NCBI RefSeq assembly: GCF_014650875.1
Contig: NZ_BMVU01000012.1
Location: 62,001-126,000, forward strand
DNA: 64,000 nt
Direction: 5' to 3'
Origin: Streptomyces minutiscleroticus
GTDB lineage: Bacteria > Actinomycetota > Actinomycetes > Streptomycetales > Streptomycetaceae
The position numbers and the translations under genes are program-made. The notes under the pieces were generated by a model, which saw only the letters and a program-made list of their open reading frames with translations, did no database searches and had not been told where the DNA came from. Shown here piece by piece: positions 8,181 through 16,631 of this stretch (the stretch's first letter is position 1; every line of letters starts with the position of its first letter).

Positions 8181-10658
8181 TCATCCCCCTCGGTGCAGAT
8201 CCCACACCCAGACTCCGCCGACCCAGGTGCCCGGACGTCCCACGAGCCGCGCCACCGCCTCGCGCAGCGGACCGTCGTTGTCCTGCGGGGCCAGCACCAG
8301 CACGCCCGCGCGCCAGTACGCGAGGTCGCGGCGGGCCTGCGCCCGCCAGTTCTCCCCGATCACCGGGACCCGGCCGGTGTAGCGGACGTCGCGCAGCAGG
8401 TTCGAGGTGTGCCGGGGCGAGGCGCCGTAGATGCCGATGCGCTCGGGCCCGTACGGGCCGTTGAAGTAGCCGCCGGGCATGCGGAAGCCCAGGCCGGCCG
8501 CGGTCTGCCAGTGCAGCGCCTCCGCGTTGCCGGGGTCGGGCAGCGGCACCGGCACCAGCGACTCGCCCTCGTCGACGTACCTCCTCCAGGTCCCGTCGGC
8601 GATGAAGGCGGGCACGTCCGCGCGCTCCTCGGCCTTCAGCGGGGCCGGGAGGACCGGCAGCAGCGCGACCGCGACGGCGAGCAGCCCGAGCACGCGGGTG
8701 GCGACGGCGCCGGCGTCCCGTGCGGCCGGGACCGCCCGCGTCGCCGCCCCGGCCCCCGCCGGGGCCAGGGGCGGGGCGACCCGGGCGATCAGCAGGGCCA
8801 CCAGCATGCCGAGGACCGGCGCGCACACCATCGCCACGCGGCCCTCGATGACCGACTCGAAGAGCGGCTTGTCGGCGAGCGCCGCCCACGGGCCCGGCAG
8901 CACCACGTCCGTCAGCGGAACGCGGATCTTCGGCCCCATCGACAGCAGGGCCGCCGCGACCGCCGTGACGGCGAGCGCCTTGACCACGGCCCGCTCCCAC
9001 AGCCGGACCACGATCGCGAAGGCGAGGGCGACCAGCGGCCAGCCGTAGAACGCGTTCTGCTCGGTGGGGTTGAGCGACAGGGCGTTCGCGCTCTCCTCGT
9101 TCCCCATCAGCAGCGAGCGCTCCGCGAAGGAGAGCAGGGCGAGCGGGCTGTTGCCCGCGTTGTCGCCGTGCAGCACGCTCTTGTAGCTCTGCGGGCCGAA
9201 GAACTGCCAGTACAGCGGGAACGCGACGAGCGGCAGGCAGACCGCGCCGCCGATCAGCAGACCGCGCAGCAGCGGCCGCCACGCGGCCCGGGCGACGTCC
9301 CGCCGCACCGCCGCGTACGCGAGCGCGAACAGCAGCATCCCCATCGCCGCCAGCAGCAGCGGCTCCTCGCCGAGGAAGACCTGGTACGCCACCATCAGCC
9401 CGAGCACGACGCCGTCCCGGACGACGCGGGTGCCCGCGCACAGCCGCAGCGCCCGGTCGACGATCAGCGGGATCATGAACAGGACGATGAAGTTCGGGTG
9501 CGCGTTGGCGTGGCTGACCATCGGCGGGGCGAAGGCGGCGAGCGCCGCGCCCGTCCAGGCACCGCCCCGGTGGGGCGTCAGCCGCTTCACGATCAGCCAG
9601 TACCAGGCGGCGGCCGTCGCGGCCAGGCCGAGCGTCATCACCAGGTTCAGCGCGACCGCCGGGCCGCACAGCCGGGTGACGGGCGCGAAGGGGACGGACA
9701 GGCCGAGCATGACCGTGTTGGCCATGAGGTTCACGCCGTCGGGGAAGCCCTGCAGGTCGGTGAAGAGGGGGTTGCGCAGGTGCCGCACGTTGTCCGCGGT
9801 GACCGCGAAGAACCACTCCCACTGGTTCTGGTCCTGGAGGGAGTCCGGCAGGTAGCGGTGGTCCGGGGAGACCCAGCGGCCCGCGTACAGGGCCACCGCC
9901 ATGAGCAGGAAGAGGGCGATGGCGAGGAGGTCGGCGGGGCGCGGGGAGCGGACCCTGAGCCGGGTCAGCTCGGCGAGGACGCGGGCGTAGTCCAGGGGCC
10001 GCACCTTCGAGCCGGGCTGGTGCGCCCAGCGCACCGGGACCTCGGCGACGGGCCAGTCGGAGTGCCGGAAGTGGCGGAGGATCTCGACGTCTATGCCCCA
10101 GCCGTCGAGGCGGGAGGCGGCGAAGGCCGCGCGGGCGCGGTCGCCGTCGAACAGCTTGAAGCCGCACTGGGTGTCGCGGATGCCGGGCACCGCGACGCCG
10201 CGTATCAGGAAGTTGCCGGCCCGGCCGAGGTACTCGCGCAGCCGGTGCTGGTGGCTCTCTATGGTCGCGCCGTCCGCGGCCCGCGAGCCGATCGCCGCGC
10301 TGTGGCCGTCGCTGAGCGCCTTGTCGAGCCGGTCCAGCTCCTCTATGGGGGCGGCCAGGTCGGCGTCGGTGACCAGCACGCGGCGCCCGTACGAGGCGAG
10401 GACGCCCAGGCGCAGGGCGTGGCCCTTGCCGCGGTTGCGGGGGCTGGTGACGAGCTGCACGCGCCCGTCGGCGGCGCTCGCCGCGGCGGCGACGTCGCGG
10501 GTGGCGTCGGTGGAGCCGTCGTCGACGACGATCAGCTCCCAGTCGCCGAACCGGCCCTCGTTGTCGCGCAGGTGCCCGACGATCGCGTCCAGCGTCGGGC
10601 CCAGCCGCCGCTCCTCGTTGTACGCGGGGACGACGACCGACAGGTCGACGGATCTCAT
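8181..10658 (-). CDS. Glycosyltransferase 2 fused to a polytopic membrane domain
   Basis: The 825-residue protein begins with a GT-A glycosyltransferase family 2 domain (about 1-230). Its motifs are VVVPAYNEERRLGPTLDAI, VVDDGSTD, the DADLAAP divalent-metal site and RDTQCGFKLFDGD, typical of dolichyl-phosphate sugar synthases (ALG5/DPM1 type). From about residue 255 it continues as a GT-C-like integral membrane region with about ten helices and an outer C-terminal domain. A likely reading is that it charges a polyprenyl phosphate with sugar and uses it outside. Its ATG overlaps the GntR stop by 4 bp (ATGA), so the two are coupled. Confidence 0.9.
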   Translation of the reverse strand: MRSVDLSVVVPAYNEERRLGPTLDAIVGHLRDNEGRFGDWELIVVDDGSTDATRDVAAAASAADGRVQLVTSPRNRGKGHALRLGVLASYGRRVLVTDADLAAPIEELDRLDKALSDGHSAAIGSRAADGATIESHQHRLREYLGRAGNFLIRGVAVPGIRDTQCGFKLFDGDRARAAFAASRLDGWGIDVEILRHFRHSDWPVAEVPVRWAHQPGSKVRPLDYARVLAELTRLRVRSPRPADLLAIALFLLMAVALYAGRWVSPDHRYLPDSLQDQNQWEWFFAVTADNVRHLRNPLFTDLQGFPDGVNLMANTVMLGLSVPFAPVTRLCGPAVALNLVMTLGLAATAAAWYWLIVKRLTPHRGGAWTGAALAAFAPPMVSHANAHPNFIVLFMIPLIVDRALRLCAGTRVVRDGVVLGLMVAYQVFLGEEPLLLAAMGMLLFALAYAAVRRDVARAAWRPLLRGLLIGGAVCLPLVAFPLYWQFFGPQSYKSVLHGDNAGNSPLALLSFAERSLLMGNEESANALSLNPTEQNAFYGWPLVALAFAIVVRLWERAVVKALAVTAVAAALLSMGPKIRVPLTDVVLPGPWAALADKPLFESVIEGRVAMVCAPVLGMLVALLIARVAPPLAPAGAGAATRAVPAARDAGAVATRVLGLLAVAVALLPVLPAPLKAEERADVPAFIADGTWRRYVDEGESLVPVPLPDPGNAEALHWQTAAGLGFRMPGGYFNGPYGPERIGIYGASPRHTSNLLRDVRYTGRVPVIGENWRAQARRDLAYWRAGVLVLAPQDNDGPLREAVARLVGRPGTWVGGVWVWDLHRGG

Positions 10659-11464
10659 TCGCCCGCCAGACGGTCGATGAGGGCGAGGGTGTGCGTGTTG
10701 TAGGCGGTGACGATCGCGTGCGCGGCGGCGGCGTCCCGGTCGGCCAGCGCGTCCACCAGCTCGCCGTGCCCGGACCACAGGCAGCCCCGCAGGTCGGGCA
10801 GCCGCCGCAGGTGCTGCACCGCGCACGCCCAGGACTGCACGCGCAGCCGGTGCAGGAAGTCCGCGAGGTACGGATTGCCGAACAGGGCGCTCAACTCGCG
10901 CCAGAAGCGCAGGTCGTAGCCGATGAGGATGTTCATGTCGCCCGCCTCGGCGGCCCGCTGCGCCTCCTCGCCGCGCCGTCTGACCCCGGTGAGCGCGGCG
11001 GCCGTCCGCGGGTCGTCGGTCCCGGCGGCGAGCGCGGCCTGCGCGGCGCGGACGCGGGGGCCGGCGGGGATGGCGGGCCGGCCGTCCACCGTGCGCACGG
11101 CCTCCGCCGCCGACCCGCCGGCGACGGCCCCGGTCAGGGCGTCGGCGTCGGACAGCAGGTTGCGGAAGATCCCGTCCGTGATCAGCGCCCGCGCCTCGGT
11201 CATGTCGCGGAAGTCCTCCAGCGAGTACTCGTGGACGCGGAAGCCGCGGTGCTGGTCGGCGTCGAGCAGGCCCTGGGCCGAGAGGTCCACCAGGGCCTCG
11301 CGCACCGGCGTCGCCGAGACGCCGTACTGCTCGGCGATCTCCTTGACCGTGAACTCCTGGCCCGGCTGGAGGCGGCCGGCCAGCACCTCGTCGCGGAGCG
11401 CGTCCGCGATCTGCTGCCGCAGGGTGCTGCGGGTAACGGCGCCGTAGCCGCCGGTGCCGGACAT
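10655..11464 (-). CDS. GntR-family regulator, FCD (FadR-type) subfamily
   Basis: The 269-residue protein has an N-terminal winged helix (about 12-78: TLRQQIADALRDEVLAGRL, EIAEQYGVSATPVREAL, GLLDADQHRGFRVHEYS). A C-terminal all-helical FCD-type effector domain contains DLRFWRELSALFGNPYL and the terminal DAAAAHAIVTAYNTHTLALID. It should bind a small organic acid and control nearby transcription. The inverted repeat at 11493-11516 in its own upstream region is a candidate operator. It is translationally coupled to the glycosyltransferase and lies downstream of the aminotransferase on the same strand. Confidence 0.93.
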   Translation of the reverse strand: MSGTGGYGAVTRSTLRQQIADALRDEVLAGRLQPGQEFTVKEIAEQYGVSATPVREALVDLSAQGLLDADQHRGFRVHEYSLEDFRDMTEARALITDGIFRNLLSDADALTGAVAGGSAAEAVRTVDGRPAIPAGPRVRAAQAALAAGTDDPRTAAALTGVRRRGEEAQRAAEAGDMNILIGYDLRFWRELSALFGNPYLADFLHRLRVQSWACAVQHLRRLPDLRGCLWSGHGELVDALADRDAAAAHAIVTAYNTHTLALIDRLAGE

Positions 11465-11492
11465 GGTGGTGTCCCTCCCCCGATCCGGGTAA

Positions 11493-11516
11493 GTGCTCGC
11501 CTATGTCTACGAGCAC
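11493..11516. promoter_or_regulatory. Candidate operator of the GntR regulator
   Basis: A perfect inverted repeat GTGCTCG-N10-CGAGCAC lies 29 bases upstream of the GntR start and overlaps TA-rich minus-strand promoter-like sequence. This fits negative autoregulation (inference). Confidence 0.45.
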
Positions 11517-11729
11517 GTCACCTTACGCGTTCGAGTTCACCCCACTCGTCCGCGCGTCGGCCGGGGCCGTACGGGACGGCGTCCGCGGTGACGTGCAGCA
11601 CCGGACCGTACGGGACGACGGTGCCGGCGCGCACGACGGCGTGCCGGACCCGACCGGGGTCGGGCCGGACCGTACGGGACGGGTGCCCGAGGGGCGCCGC
11701 CGTCCCGTCCGGCCCGCCGGTCCGCCGCC

Positions 11730-13091
11730 TCAGGCGGCGGTCGTGTGGCGGTCGGCCACCGAGAGCGCCTCGTCCAGCGCGGCCAGCCCCTCCTTGGCCT
11801 CGGCCTCGGTGATGGTGCACGGCGGCACCACGTGGGTGCGGTTCATGTTGACGAAGGGCCACAGGCCCCGCTCCTTGGCCGCCGCCGCGAACGCGGCCAT
11901 CGGGGCGTTGTCCTCGCCCGTGGCGTTGTAGGGGACGAGCGGCTCGCGCGTCTCCCGGTCCCGCACCAGCTCCAGCGCCCAGAAGACGCCCGTGCCGCGC
12001 ACCTCGCCGACGCTGGGGTGGCGCTCGGCCAGCTCGCGCAGTCCGGGCCCGAACACCTCCTCGCCGAGCCGCGCCGCGTGCTCGACGACGCCCTCCTCCT
12101 CCATCACGTGGATCGTCGCGACGGCGGCGGCGCAGGCGAGCGGGTGCCCGGAGTAGGTGAGCCCGCCCGGGTACGGACGGCGGGCGAAGGTCTCCGCGAT
12201 CGCACCGGAGATCGCGACGCCGCCCAGCGGCACGTACCCGCTGTTCACGCCCTTGGCGAAGGTCATCAGGTCGGGCGTCACGCCGAAGAGGTCGGCCGCG
12301 AACCACCTGCCCGTGCGCCCGAACCCGGCCATGACCTCGTCGAGCACGAGGACGATCCCGTACCGGTCGCACAGCGCGCGCACGCCCGCCAGGTAGCCCG
12401 GCGGCGGCACCATGATCCCGGCGGTGCCCGGTACGGACTCCAGGACGATCGCGGCGATCGTGGCGGGGCCCTCGAAGACGAGGGTGTCCTCCAGGTGCTG
12501 CAGCGCCCGCTCGCACTCCTGCCGCTCGTTCTCGGCGTGGAAGGGGGAGCGGTACAGGAACGGCGCCCAGAAGTGGACCACGCCGGCCGCGCCGGTGTCG
12601 TTGGCCCAGCGCCGCGGGTCGCCGGTCAGGTGGATCGAGGCGGCGGTGGCGCCGTGGTACGAGCGGTAGGCGGAGAGCACCTTCTGGCGGCCGGTGTGCA
12701 CGCGGGCCATCCGCACCGCGTGCTCGACGGCCTCGGTGCCGCCGTTGGTGAAGAAGATCTTGTCCAGGTCGCCCGGGGTGCGCTCGGCGATCAGCCGCGC
12801 GGCCTCCGAGCGCGCCTCGACCGCGAAGGCGGGCGCGAAGGTGGTGAGGGTGGCGGCCTGCTCCTGGATCGCGGCGACGACCTTCGGGTGCTGGTAGCCG
12901 AGGTTGGTGAAGACGAGTCCGCTGGTGAAGTCGAGGTAGCGGCGGCCCTCGTAGTCCCAGAAGTACGAGCCCTCCGCGCCGGCGACGGCGAGCGGGTCGA
13001 TGAGCTCCTGCGCGGACCAGGAGTGGAAGACGTGCGCGCGGTCCGCCGCCTTCACGGCGGCGCCGGCCCGGGGATTCGGCTGAGCGGTCAT
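11730..13091 (-). CDS. Class III (omega-type) aminotransferase
   Basis: The 453-residue PLP enzyme has the fold type I class III layout. It has FFTNGGTEAVEHAVRMAR for cofactor phosphate, YRSYHGATAAS, VLDEVMAGFGRTG with the PLP-ring Asp, and LMTFAKGVNSGYVPLGGV with the Schiff-base Lys in FAKG. A late Thr in GGLTYSGHPLACAAA completes the site. It resembles beta-alanine/omega-amino acid:pyruvate transaminases; the exact substrate is open. The ATG at 13091 is supported by a -10 box seven bases upstream. It is followed on the same strand by a GntR regulator that may sense a related metabolite. Confidence 0.93.
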   Translation of the reverse strand: MTAQPNPRAGAAVKAADRAHVFHSWSAQELIDPLAVAGAEGSYFWDYEGRRYLDFTSGLVFTNLGYQHPKVVAAIQEQAATLTTFAPAFAVEARSEAARLIAERTPGDLDKIFFTNGGTEAVEHAVRMARVHTGRQKVLSAYRSYHGATAASIHLTGDPRRWANDTGAAGVVHFWAPFLYRSPFHAENERQECERALQHLEDTLVFEGPATIAAIVLESVPGTAGIMVPPPGYLAGVRALCDRYGIVLVLDEVMAGFGRTGRWFAADLFGVTPDLMTFAKGVNSGYVPLGGVAISGAIAETFARRPYPGGLTYSGHPLACAAAVATIHVMEEEGVVEHAARLGEEVFGPGLRELAERHPSVGEVRGTGVFWALELVRDRETREPLVPYNATGEDNAPMAAFAAAAKERGLWPFVNMNRTHVVPPCTITEAEAKEGLAALDEALSVADRHTTAA

Positions 13092-13098
13092 GCGGGTG

Positions 13099-13104
13099 AG
13101 CGTA
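13099..13104 (-). promoter_or_regulatory. -10 box, leaderless aminotransferase transcript
   Basis: On the minus strand TACGCT is followed by seven bases and then the ATG at 13091. No ribosome-binding sequence lies between. Confidence 0.45.
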
Positions 13105-13395
13105 GAGGCCCGGTGGGCGCGCGCGACATCGGCGTCCTGTCCGCTCCCCGGGGACGAACACGACAGTGTGTCGCCCGCTCGCCCGCCGCGCCGGCGCACG
13201 GAGGCATCCCGCCCCGGAGACCGCCCCGCACCGACGGCCACGGTCGGCCCCGTACCGGGCGAACGGCGAACACCCCCGGCTCCGCGCCCCGCGTCCGGAC
13301 CGGACGACCGCGCCCGGCGACCCCGCGCACGGACTCCGCCCGGCCCCGCGAGCGCGACGCCTCAGCGGGGCTCCGGCGACGTCGGCTTCGCGGTC

Positions 13396-13411
13396 CCGGG
13401 CGGGTGCCCGG
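13396..13411 (-). terminator. Second of two identical terminator-like hairpins
   Basis: The hairpin CCGGGC-GGGT-GCCCGG is the same 16-mer found at 13508-13523. It lies about 140 bases beyond the stop of the upstream minus-strand gene. Confidence 0.45.
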
Positions 13412-13507
13412 CTCCGGGGCCGGACCTGCCGACGCGCCTGCGGCCTGCGTCGCGGTCGCGGGCGCGCCGGTCCGTGTCCGGCATCGCGCACGTGGGCGTC
13501 CGGCCTT

Positions 13508-13523
13508 CCGGGCGGGTGCCCGG
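13508..13523 (-). terminator. Terminator-like hairpin after the SLATT-like gene
   Basis: CCGGGC-GGGT-GCCCGG forms a 6-bp GC stem with a 4-base loop 11 bases after the stop. There is no U-tract. Confidence 0.5.
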
Positions 13524-13534
13524 GGCGCGGCGCT

Positions 13535-14278
13535 TCAGCGGGGCTCCGGCGGGCGCTGCCGGGGCATGTTCGGTCGGGCGCCCGGCGGCAGCGGCGGGCG
13601 GCCCGGGGGCGGCACCGGCTCGCTCCGCGCCGGGACCGCCGCGACGGACGCCTGGAGGCCGAGCGGCGCGGCCCCGCTCCGCAGCCCCACCATCCAGTCC
13701 GCCGTCTCCACCCGCACCAGCTCCGACACGTCCTCCGAGAACCGCCGCAGCACCGCGAGACACCGCTCGGCGGCCTCCCCGGCCGTCCCCTCCGTCGGCC
13801 CGAGCACCTCGCGCACGCACTCCGAGGCCCAGTCGAACTGCAGCGCCTGGAGCCGCCGCAGCACGGCCTGGGCGGTGGCGACGTCCCGCGTCCAGCCGGA
13901 CGTGAACCCGAAGTACCGGTCCACCCCGGCGCACGCGACCGCGAGCAGCAGCGCCAGATAGCCCCAGGCGGCGGCCCGGACGGCCACTCCGGCGAGGTCG
14001 AGCAGGGGCAGCGCGGCCCCGGCGAACGCACCCGCCGCGGTCCCGGCGCGCAGCACCCGCGACGCCCGCCGCTTGCGCGTACGGTCGGACAGATAGCGGG
14101 ACGCCGTGGCCAGCGCCCCCGCCTCCACCCACCGGTACAGCTCGTGCAGCCGCTCGGCCGGCTCCCCCCAGTCGCCCAGCGGGAACGGCCGCCCCGTCAG
14201 GTCGCCGGACCGGCGTCCCGTCCCGTCGTCCGGTCCGTCCTGGGGTGGCCCCCCGGGCTGCATCTCCGGCTGGCTCAC
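13535..14278 (-). CDS. SLATT/DUF4231-like membrane protein
   Basis: The 247-residue protein has a polar N terminus, then EPAERLHELYRWVEAGAL, two adjacent membrane helices (about 82-103 and 108-128) and a long helical cytoplasmic tail ending in a Pro-rich segment. This two-helix-plus-coiled-tail plan resembles SLATT-domain proteins, which are proposed pore-forming effectors or sensors in nucleotide-signalling conflict systems. No nucleotide cyclase is next to it, so a housekeeping role is equally possible. I chose the GTG at 14278 because GAGGGAG lies 6 bases upstream; in-frame ATGs at 14293 and 14296 lack one. Confidence 0.7.
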   Translation of the reverse strand: MSQPEMQPGGPPQDGPDDGTGRRSGDLTGRPFPLGDWGEPAERLHELYRWVEAGALATASRYLSDRTRKRRASRVLRAGTAAGAFAGAALPLLDLAGVAVRAAAWGYLALLLAVACAGVDRYFGFTSGWTRDVATAQAVLRRLQALQFDWASECVREVLGPTEGTAGEAAERCLAVLRRFSEDVSELVRVETADWMVGLRSGAAPLGLQASVAAVPARSEPVPPPGRPPLPPGARPNMPRQRPPEPR

Positions 14279-14475
14279 CCGACGCTCCCTCATCATTACG
14301 CTGCGTGACGACAGCATGGCGCACGACGTGGCCACACCCCGCCTTACTACCGCTCAATGGGTGGCTGTGGTGGCCTTTTCGGGTTCACTCCGCCCGTACG
14401 AGGGGCGTGATCAGGTATAGGGCGTCGCCTCGCCTCACTCGAAAGAGTGGCGGAGCGATCGCCCCCCGGACCACG

Positions 14476-14481
14476 TAGGCT
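14476..14481 (+). promoter_or_regulatory. Candidate -10 box for ybaB-recR
   Basis: TAGGCT lies 55 bases upstream of the ybaB start. A ribosome site AGGAG is present separately at 14524-14528. Confidence 0.4.
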
Positions 14482-14535
14482 CGTGCCGAGGCGGAAAACC
14501 CCGCCCGGACAGCCGTACGAAACCAGGAGCTGATC

Positions 14536-14877
14536 GTGATTCCCGGTGGTGGCCAGCCCAACATGCAGCAGCTGCTCCAGCAGGCCCAGAAGATGCAGCA
14601 GGACCTCGCGCGCGCCCAGGAGGAGCTCGCGCGCACCGAGGTCGAGGGTCAGGCCGGCGGCGGCCTGGTGCACGCGACCGTGACGGGCTCCGGCGAGCTG
14701 CGGGGGCTGCGCATCGACCCGAAGGCGGTGGACCCCGAGGACACGGAGACCCTCGCCGACCTGATCGTCGCGGCCGTCCAGGCCGCGAACGAGAACGCCC
14801 AGCAGCTCCAGCAGGAGAAGCTCGGCCCGCTCGCCCAGGGGCTGGGCGGCGGCGGCCTCCCCGGACTGCCGTTCTGA
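14536..14877 (+). CDS. YbaB/EbfC nucleoid-associated protein
   Basis: The 113-residue protein starts with the Gly/Asn/Gln segment PGGGQPNMQQLLQQAQKMQ, followed by a long amphipathic helix (QQDLARAQEELARTE) and the family core VEGQAGGGLVHATVTGSGEL. It ends in a Gly-rich tail GLGGGGLPGLPF. The family binds DNA as a dimer and is almost always encoded next to recR, as here. The GTG start has AGGAG 7 bases upstream. Recombination- or replication-linked nucleoid binding is the expected role. Confidence 0.95.
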   Translation: MIPGGGQPNMQQLLQQAQKMQQDLARAQEELARTEVEGQAGGGLVHATVTGSGELRGLRIDPKAVDPEDTETLADLIVAAVQAANENAQQLQQEKLGPLAQGLGGGGLPGLPF

Positions 14878-14990
14878 GTCACCCCGGCCTTCCCTTCTAA
14901 GACGGGCGACGGCCAACTACCGTACGTACCAAGGACCCGGACGGGGACGGCGGTACGCAGCGACAACCGCGAAACCAGGAAGGCAATCCG

Positions 14991-15590
14991 TTGTACGAAG
15001 GCGTGGTCCAGGACCTCATCGACGAGCTGGGACGGCTGCCCGGCGTCGGTCCCAAGAGCGCGCAGCGGATCGCTTTCCACGTGCTGCAGGCCGAGCCGAC
15101 CGACGTGCGCCGGCTCGCGCAGGCGCTGATGGAGGTCAAGGCGAAGGTCCGCTTCTGCGCGACGTGCGGGAACGTGGCGCAGGAGGAGCTGTGCGCGATC
15201 TGCCGCGACCAGCGCCGCGACCCCGCCGTCATCTGCGTGGTGGAGGAGCCCAAGGACGTGGTGGCGATCGAGCGGACGCGGGAGTTCCGCGGCCGCTACC
15301 ACGTGCTCGGCGGCGCCATCAGCCCGATCGAGGGCGTCGGCCCCGACGACCTGCGGATCAGGGAGCTGCTGGCCCGGCTCGCCGACGGCACGGTCACGGA
15401 GCTGATCCTCGCCACGGACCCCAATCTGGAGGGCGAGGCCACGGCCACGTACCTCGCGCGCATGATCAAGCCCATGGGGCTCAAGGTCACCCGGCTGGCC
15501 AGCGGACTGCCGGTCGGCGGCGACCTGGAGTACGCCGACGAGGTCACCCTGGGCCGCGCCTTCGAGGGAAGGCGACTGCTGGATGTCTGA
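14991..15590 (+). CDS. recR: Recombination mediator protein RecR
   Basis: The 199-residue RecR loads RecA at gaps with RecF/RecO. It shows an N-terminal helix-hairpin-helix in DELGRLPGVGPKSAQRIAF, a zinc finger C56-x2-C59-x8-C68-x2-C71, and a Toprim domain starting CVVEEPKDVVAIE and running through GVGPDDLRI and ILATDPNLEGEATA. The C-terminal Walker-B-like ASGLPVGGDLEYADEVTLGRA is intact. The start is TTG at 14991, behind AGGAAGG, and gives the usual N terminus MYEGVVQDLIDELG. It is likely cotranscribed with ybaB. Confidence 0.98.
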   Translation: MYEGVVQDLIDELGRLPGVGPKSAQRIAFHVLQAEPTDVRRLAQALMEVKAKVRFCATCGNVAQEELCAICRDQRRDPAVICVVEEPKDVVAIERTREFRGRYHVLGGAISPIEGVGPDDLRIRELLARLADGTVTELILATDPNLEGEATATYLARMIKPMGLKVTRLASGLPVGGDLEYADEVTLGRAFEGRRLLDV

Positions 15591-15635
15591 ACGGGTGAAC
15601 GTGTGAACATGTTCAAAGGGAAGGTCGTCCTCTAG

Positions 15636-16295
15636 ATGTCTGACGCCACGCTGCACGCGACCAGCCAGGACCCCGGTGACTTCGCGGTCCAGATCGCCGA
15701 CCAGATCGAGAGCTTCCTCGTCGCCGTCACCGAGGTGGCCAAGGGCGACGAGCCGGACTCGGCGGTCCCCTTCCTCCTCCTGGAGGTCTCCCAGCTGCTG
15801 CTGGCCGGCGGCCGCCTGGGCGCCCACGAGGACATCGTCCCGGACGACCGCTACGAGCCCGACCCGGGCCCGGAGCAGGACGTGGACGAGCTGCGCGAGC
15901 GGCTGGCGAGAATGCTCGAACCGATCGACGTGTACTCGGAGGTCTTCGACCCCTACGAGCCGCGCAGGGCGCCGGTCCCGGCCCGGATCTCGGACGACCT
16001 CGCGGACGTCGTCGCCGACCTGCGCCACGGCATGGTCCACTACCGGGCGGGCCGCACCACCGAGGCCCTGTGGTGGTGGCAGTTCTCGTACTTCTCCAAC
16101 TGGGGCTCGACGGCCTCGGCGACGCTGCGCGCCCTGCAGTCCGTGGTGGCGCACGTCCGGCTGAACCAGCCGCTGGCCGAGCTGGACGGCCTGGACACCG
16201 ACCAGGACCTGGGCGAGGACGCCCTCGCGGAGGAGGCGGGCCGGGTGATGGTTCAGGAGATCGCGGGCCCGCTGGGCCTGCGGACGGTCAAGTAG
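15636..16295 (+). CDS. DUF5063 domain protein
   Basis: This 219-residue acidic, all-helical protein belongs to a family found in actinobacteria directly downstream of recR. Recognisable stretches are FAVQIADQIESFLVAV, FLLLEVSQLLLAGGRL, DVYSEVFDPYEP and the Trp-rich TEALWWWQFSYFSNWGSTA near 143-160. No catalytic motif, signal peptide or membrane helix is visible. The ATG at 15636 follows AAAGGGAAGG at moderate distance. Operon position suggests a link to recombination or replication, but the function is unknown. Confidence 0.9.
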   Translation: MSDATLHATSQDPGDFAVQIADQIESFLVAVTEVAKGDEPDSAVPFLLLEVSQLLLAGGRLGAHEDIVPDDRYEPDPGPEQDVDELRERLARMLEPIDVYSEVFDPYEPRRAPVPARISDDLADVVADLRHGMVHYRAGRTTEALWWWQFSYFSNWGSTASATLRALQSVVAHVRLNQPLAELDGLDTDQDLGEDALAEEAGRVMVQEIAGPLGLRTVK

Positions 16296-16631
16296 CTCCC
16301 GCGGACGGTCGAGCGGTGCCCGCATGCGGCCGGGCGGCCCCGGTGGAGGGCCGGACGGCCCCGCCGGTCCGGGTCCGCACGGATTCCGTGTGTCGTTCCC
16401 GGCGCGGCCGGGCAGGGCGCCCCGTGACGTGTCCCACTTTCCGAGTGCCCGGTCGGCCAGTGGGAATGAGCGCCCGGGAACGAGCGGCCGGACACCGCGG
16501 GAACGGCCACTTCGTGGGCGGGATGTCTCACGATGTGGCATCCTCCGGGACGAACCCGGCCGCTCGTTAGACTGAGCCGACCGCAGTACACGTGTATGTG
16601 CGGACAGATACGGACTGAGCGAGGAGCGCAC
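16296..16631. other. lysC upstream region
   Basis: The 336-base gap has no credible gene. Near its right end are a -10 box at 16568-16573 and a perfect 10-bp palindrome TACACGTGTA at 16587-16596 that would fall in the first part of the lysC leader and could be an operator. Near 16434-16463 CCCACT and AGTGGG could pair. Confidence 0.5.
16568..16573 (+). promoter_or_regulatory. Candidate lysC -10 box
   Basis: TAGACT fits the Streptomyces -10 form. The predicted transcription start is near 16580, giving a leader of about 50 bases. Confidence 0.45.

Larger units (their letters stand above)
13105..13534. other. Non-coding gap between SLATT-like gene and aminotransferase
   Basis: About 430 bases hold no credible gene; frames are open only because of extreme GC. 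It contains two identical 16-bp palindromic hairpins (13396-13411 and 13508-13523), and a copy of the AGCGGGGCTCCGGCG segment from the SLATT gene end recurs near 13365. Confidence 0.6.

Noticed and set aside
7503..10703. Plus-strand frame of more than 1,000 codons opposite the glycosyltransferase
   Set aside because: It is a shadow of the real minus-strand gene; the composition is Gln/Arg/Val/His-rich with no recognisable motif.
14297..14535. Signal recognition particle RNA near ybaB-recR, as in some Firmicutes
   Set aside because: The conserved SRP tetraloop region is absent from this gap.
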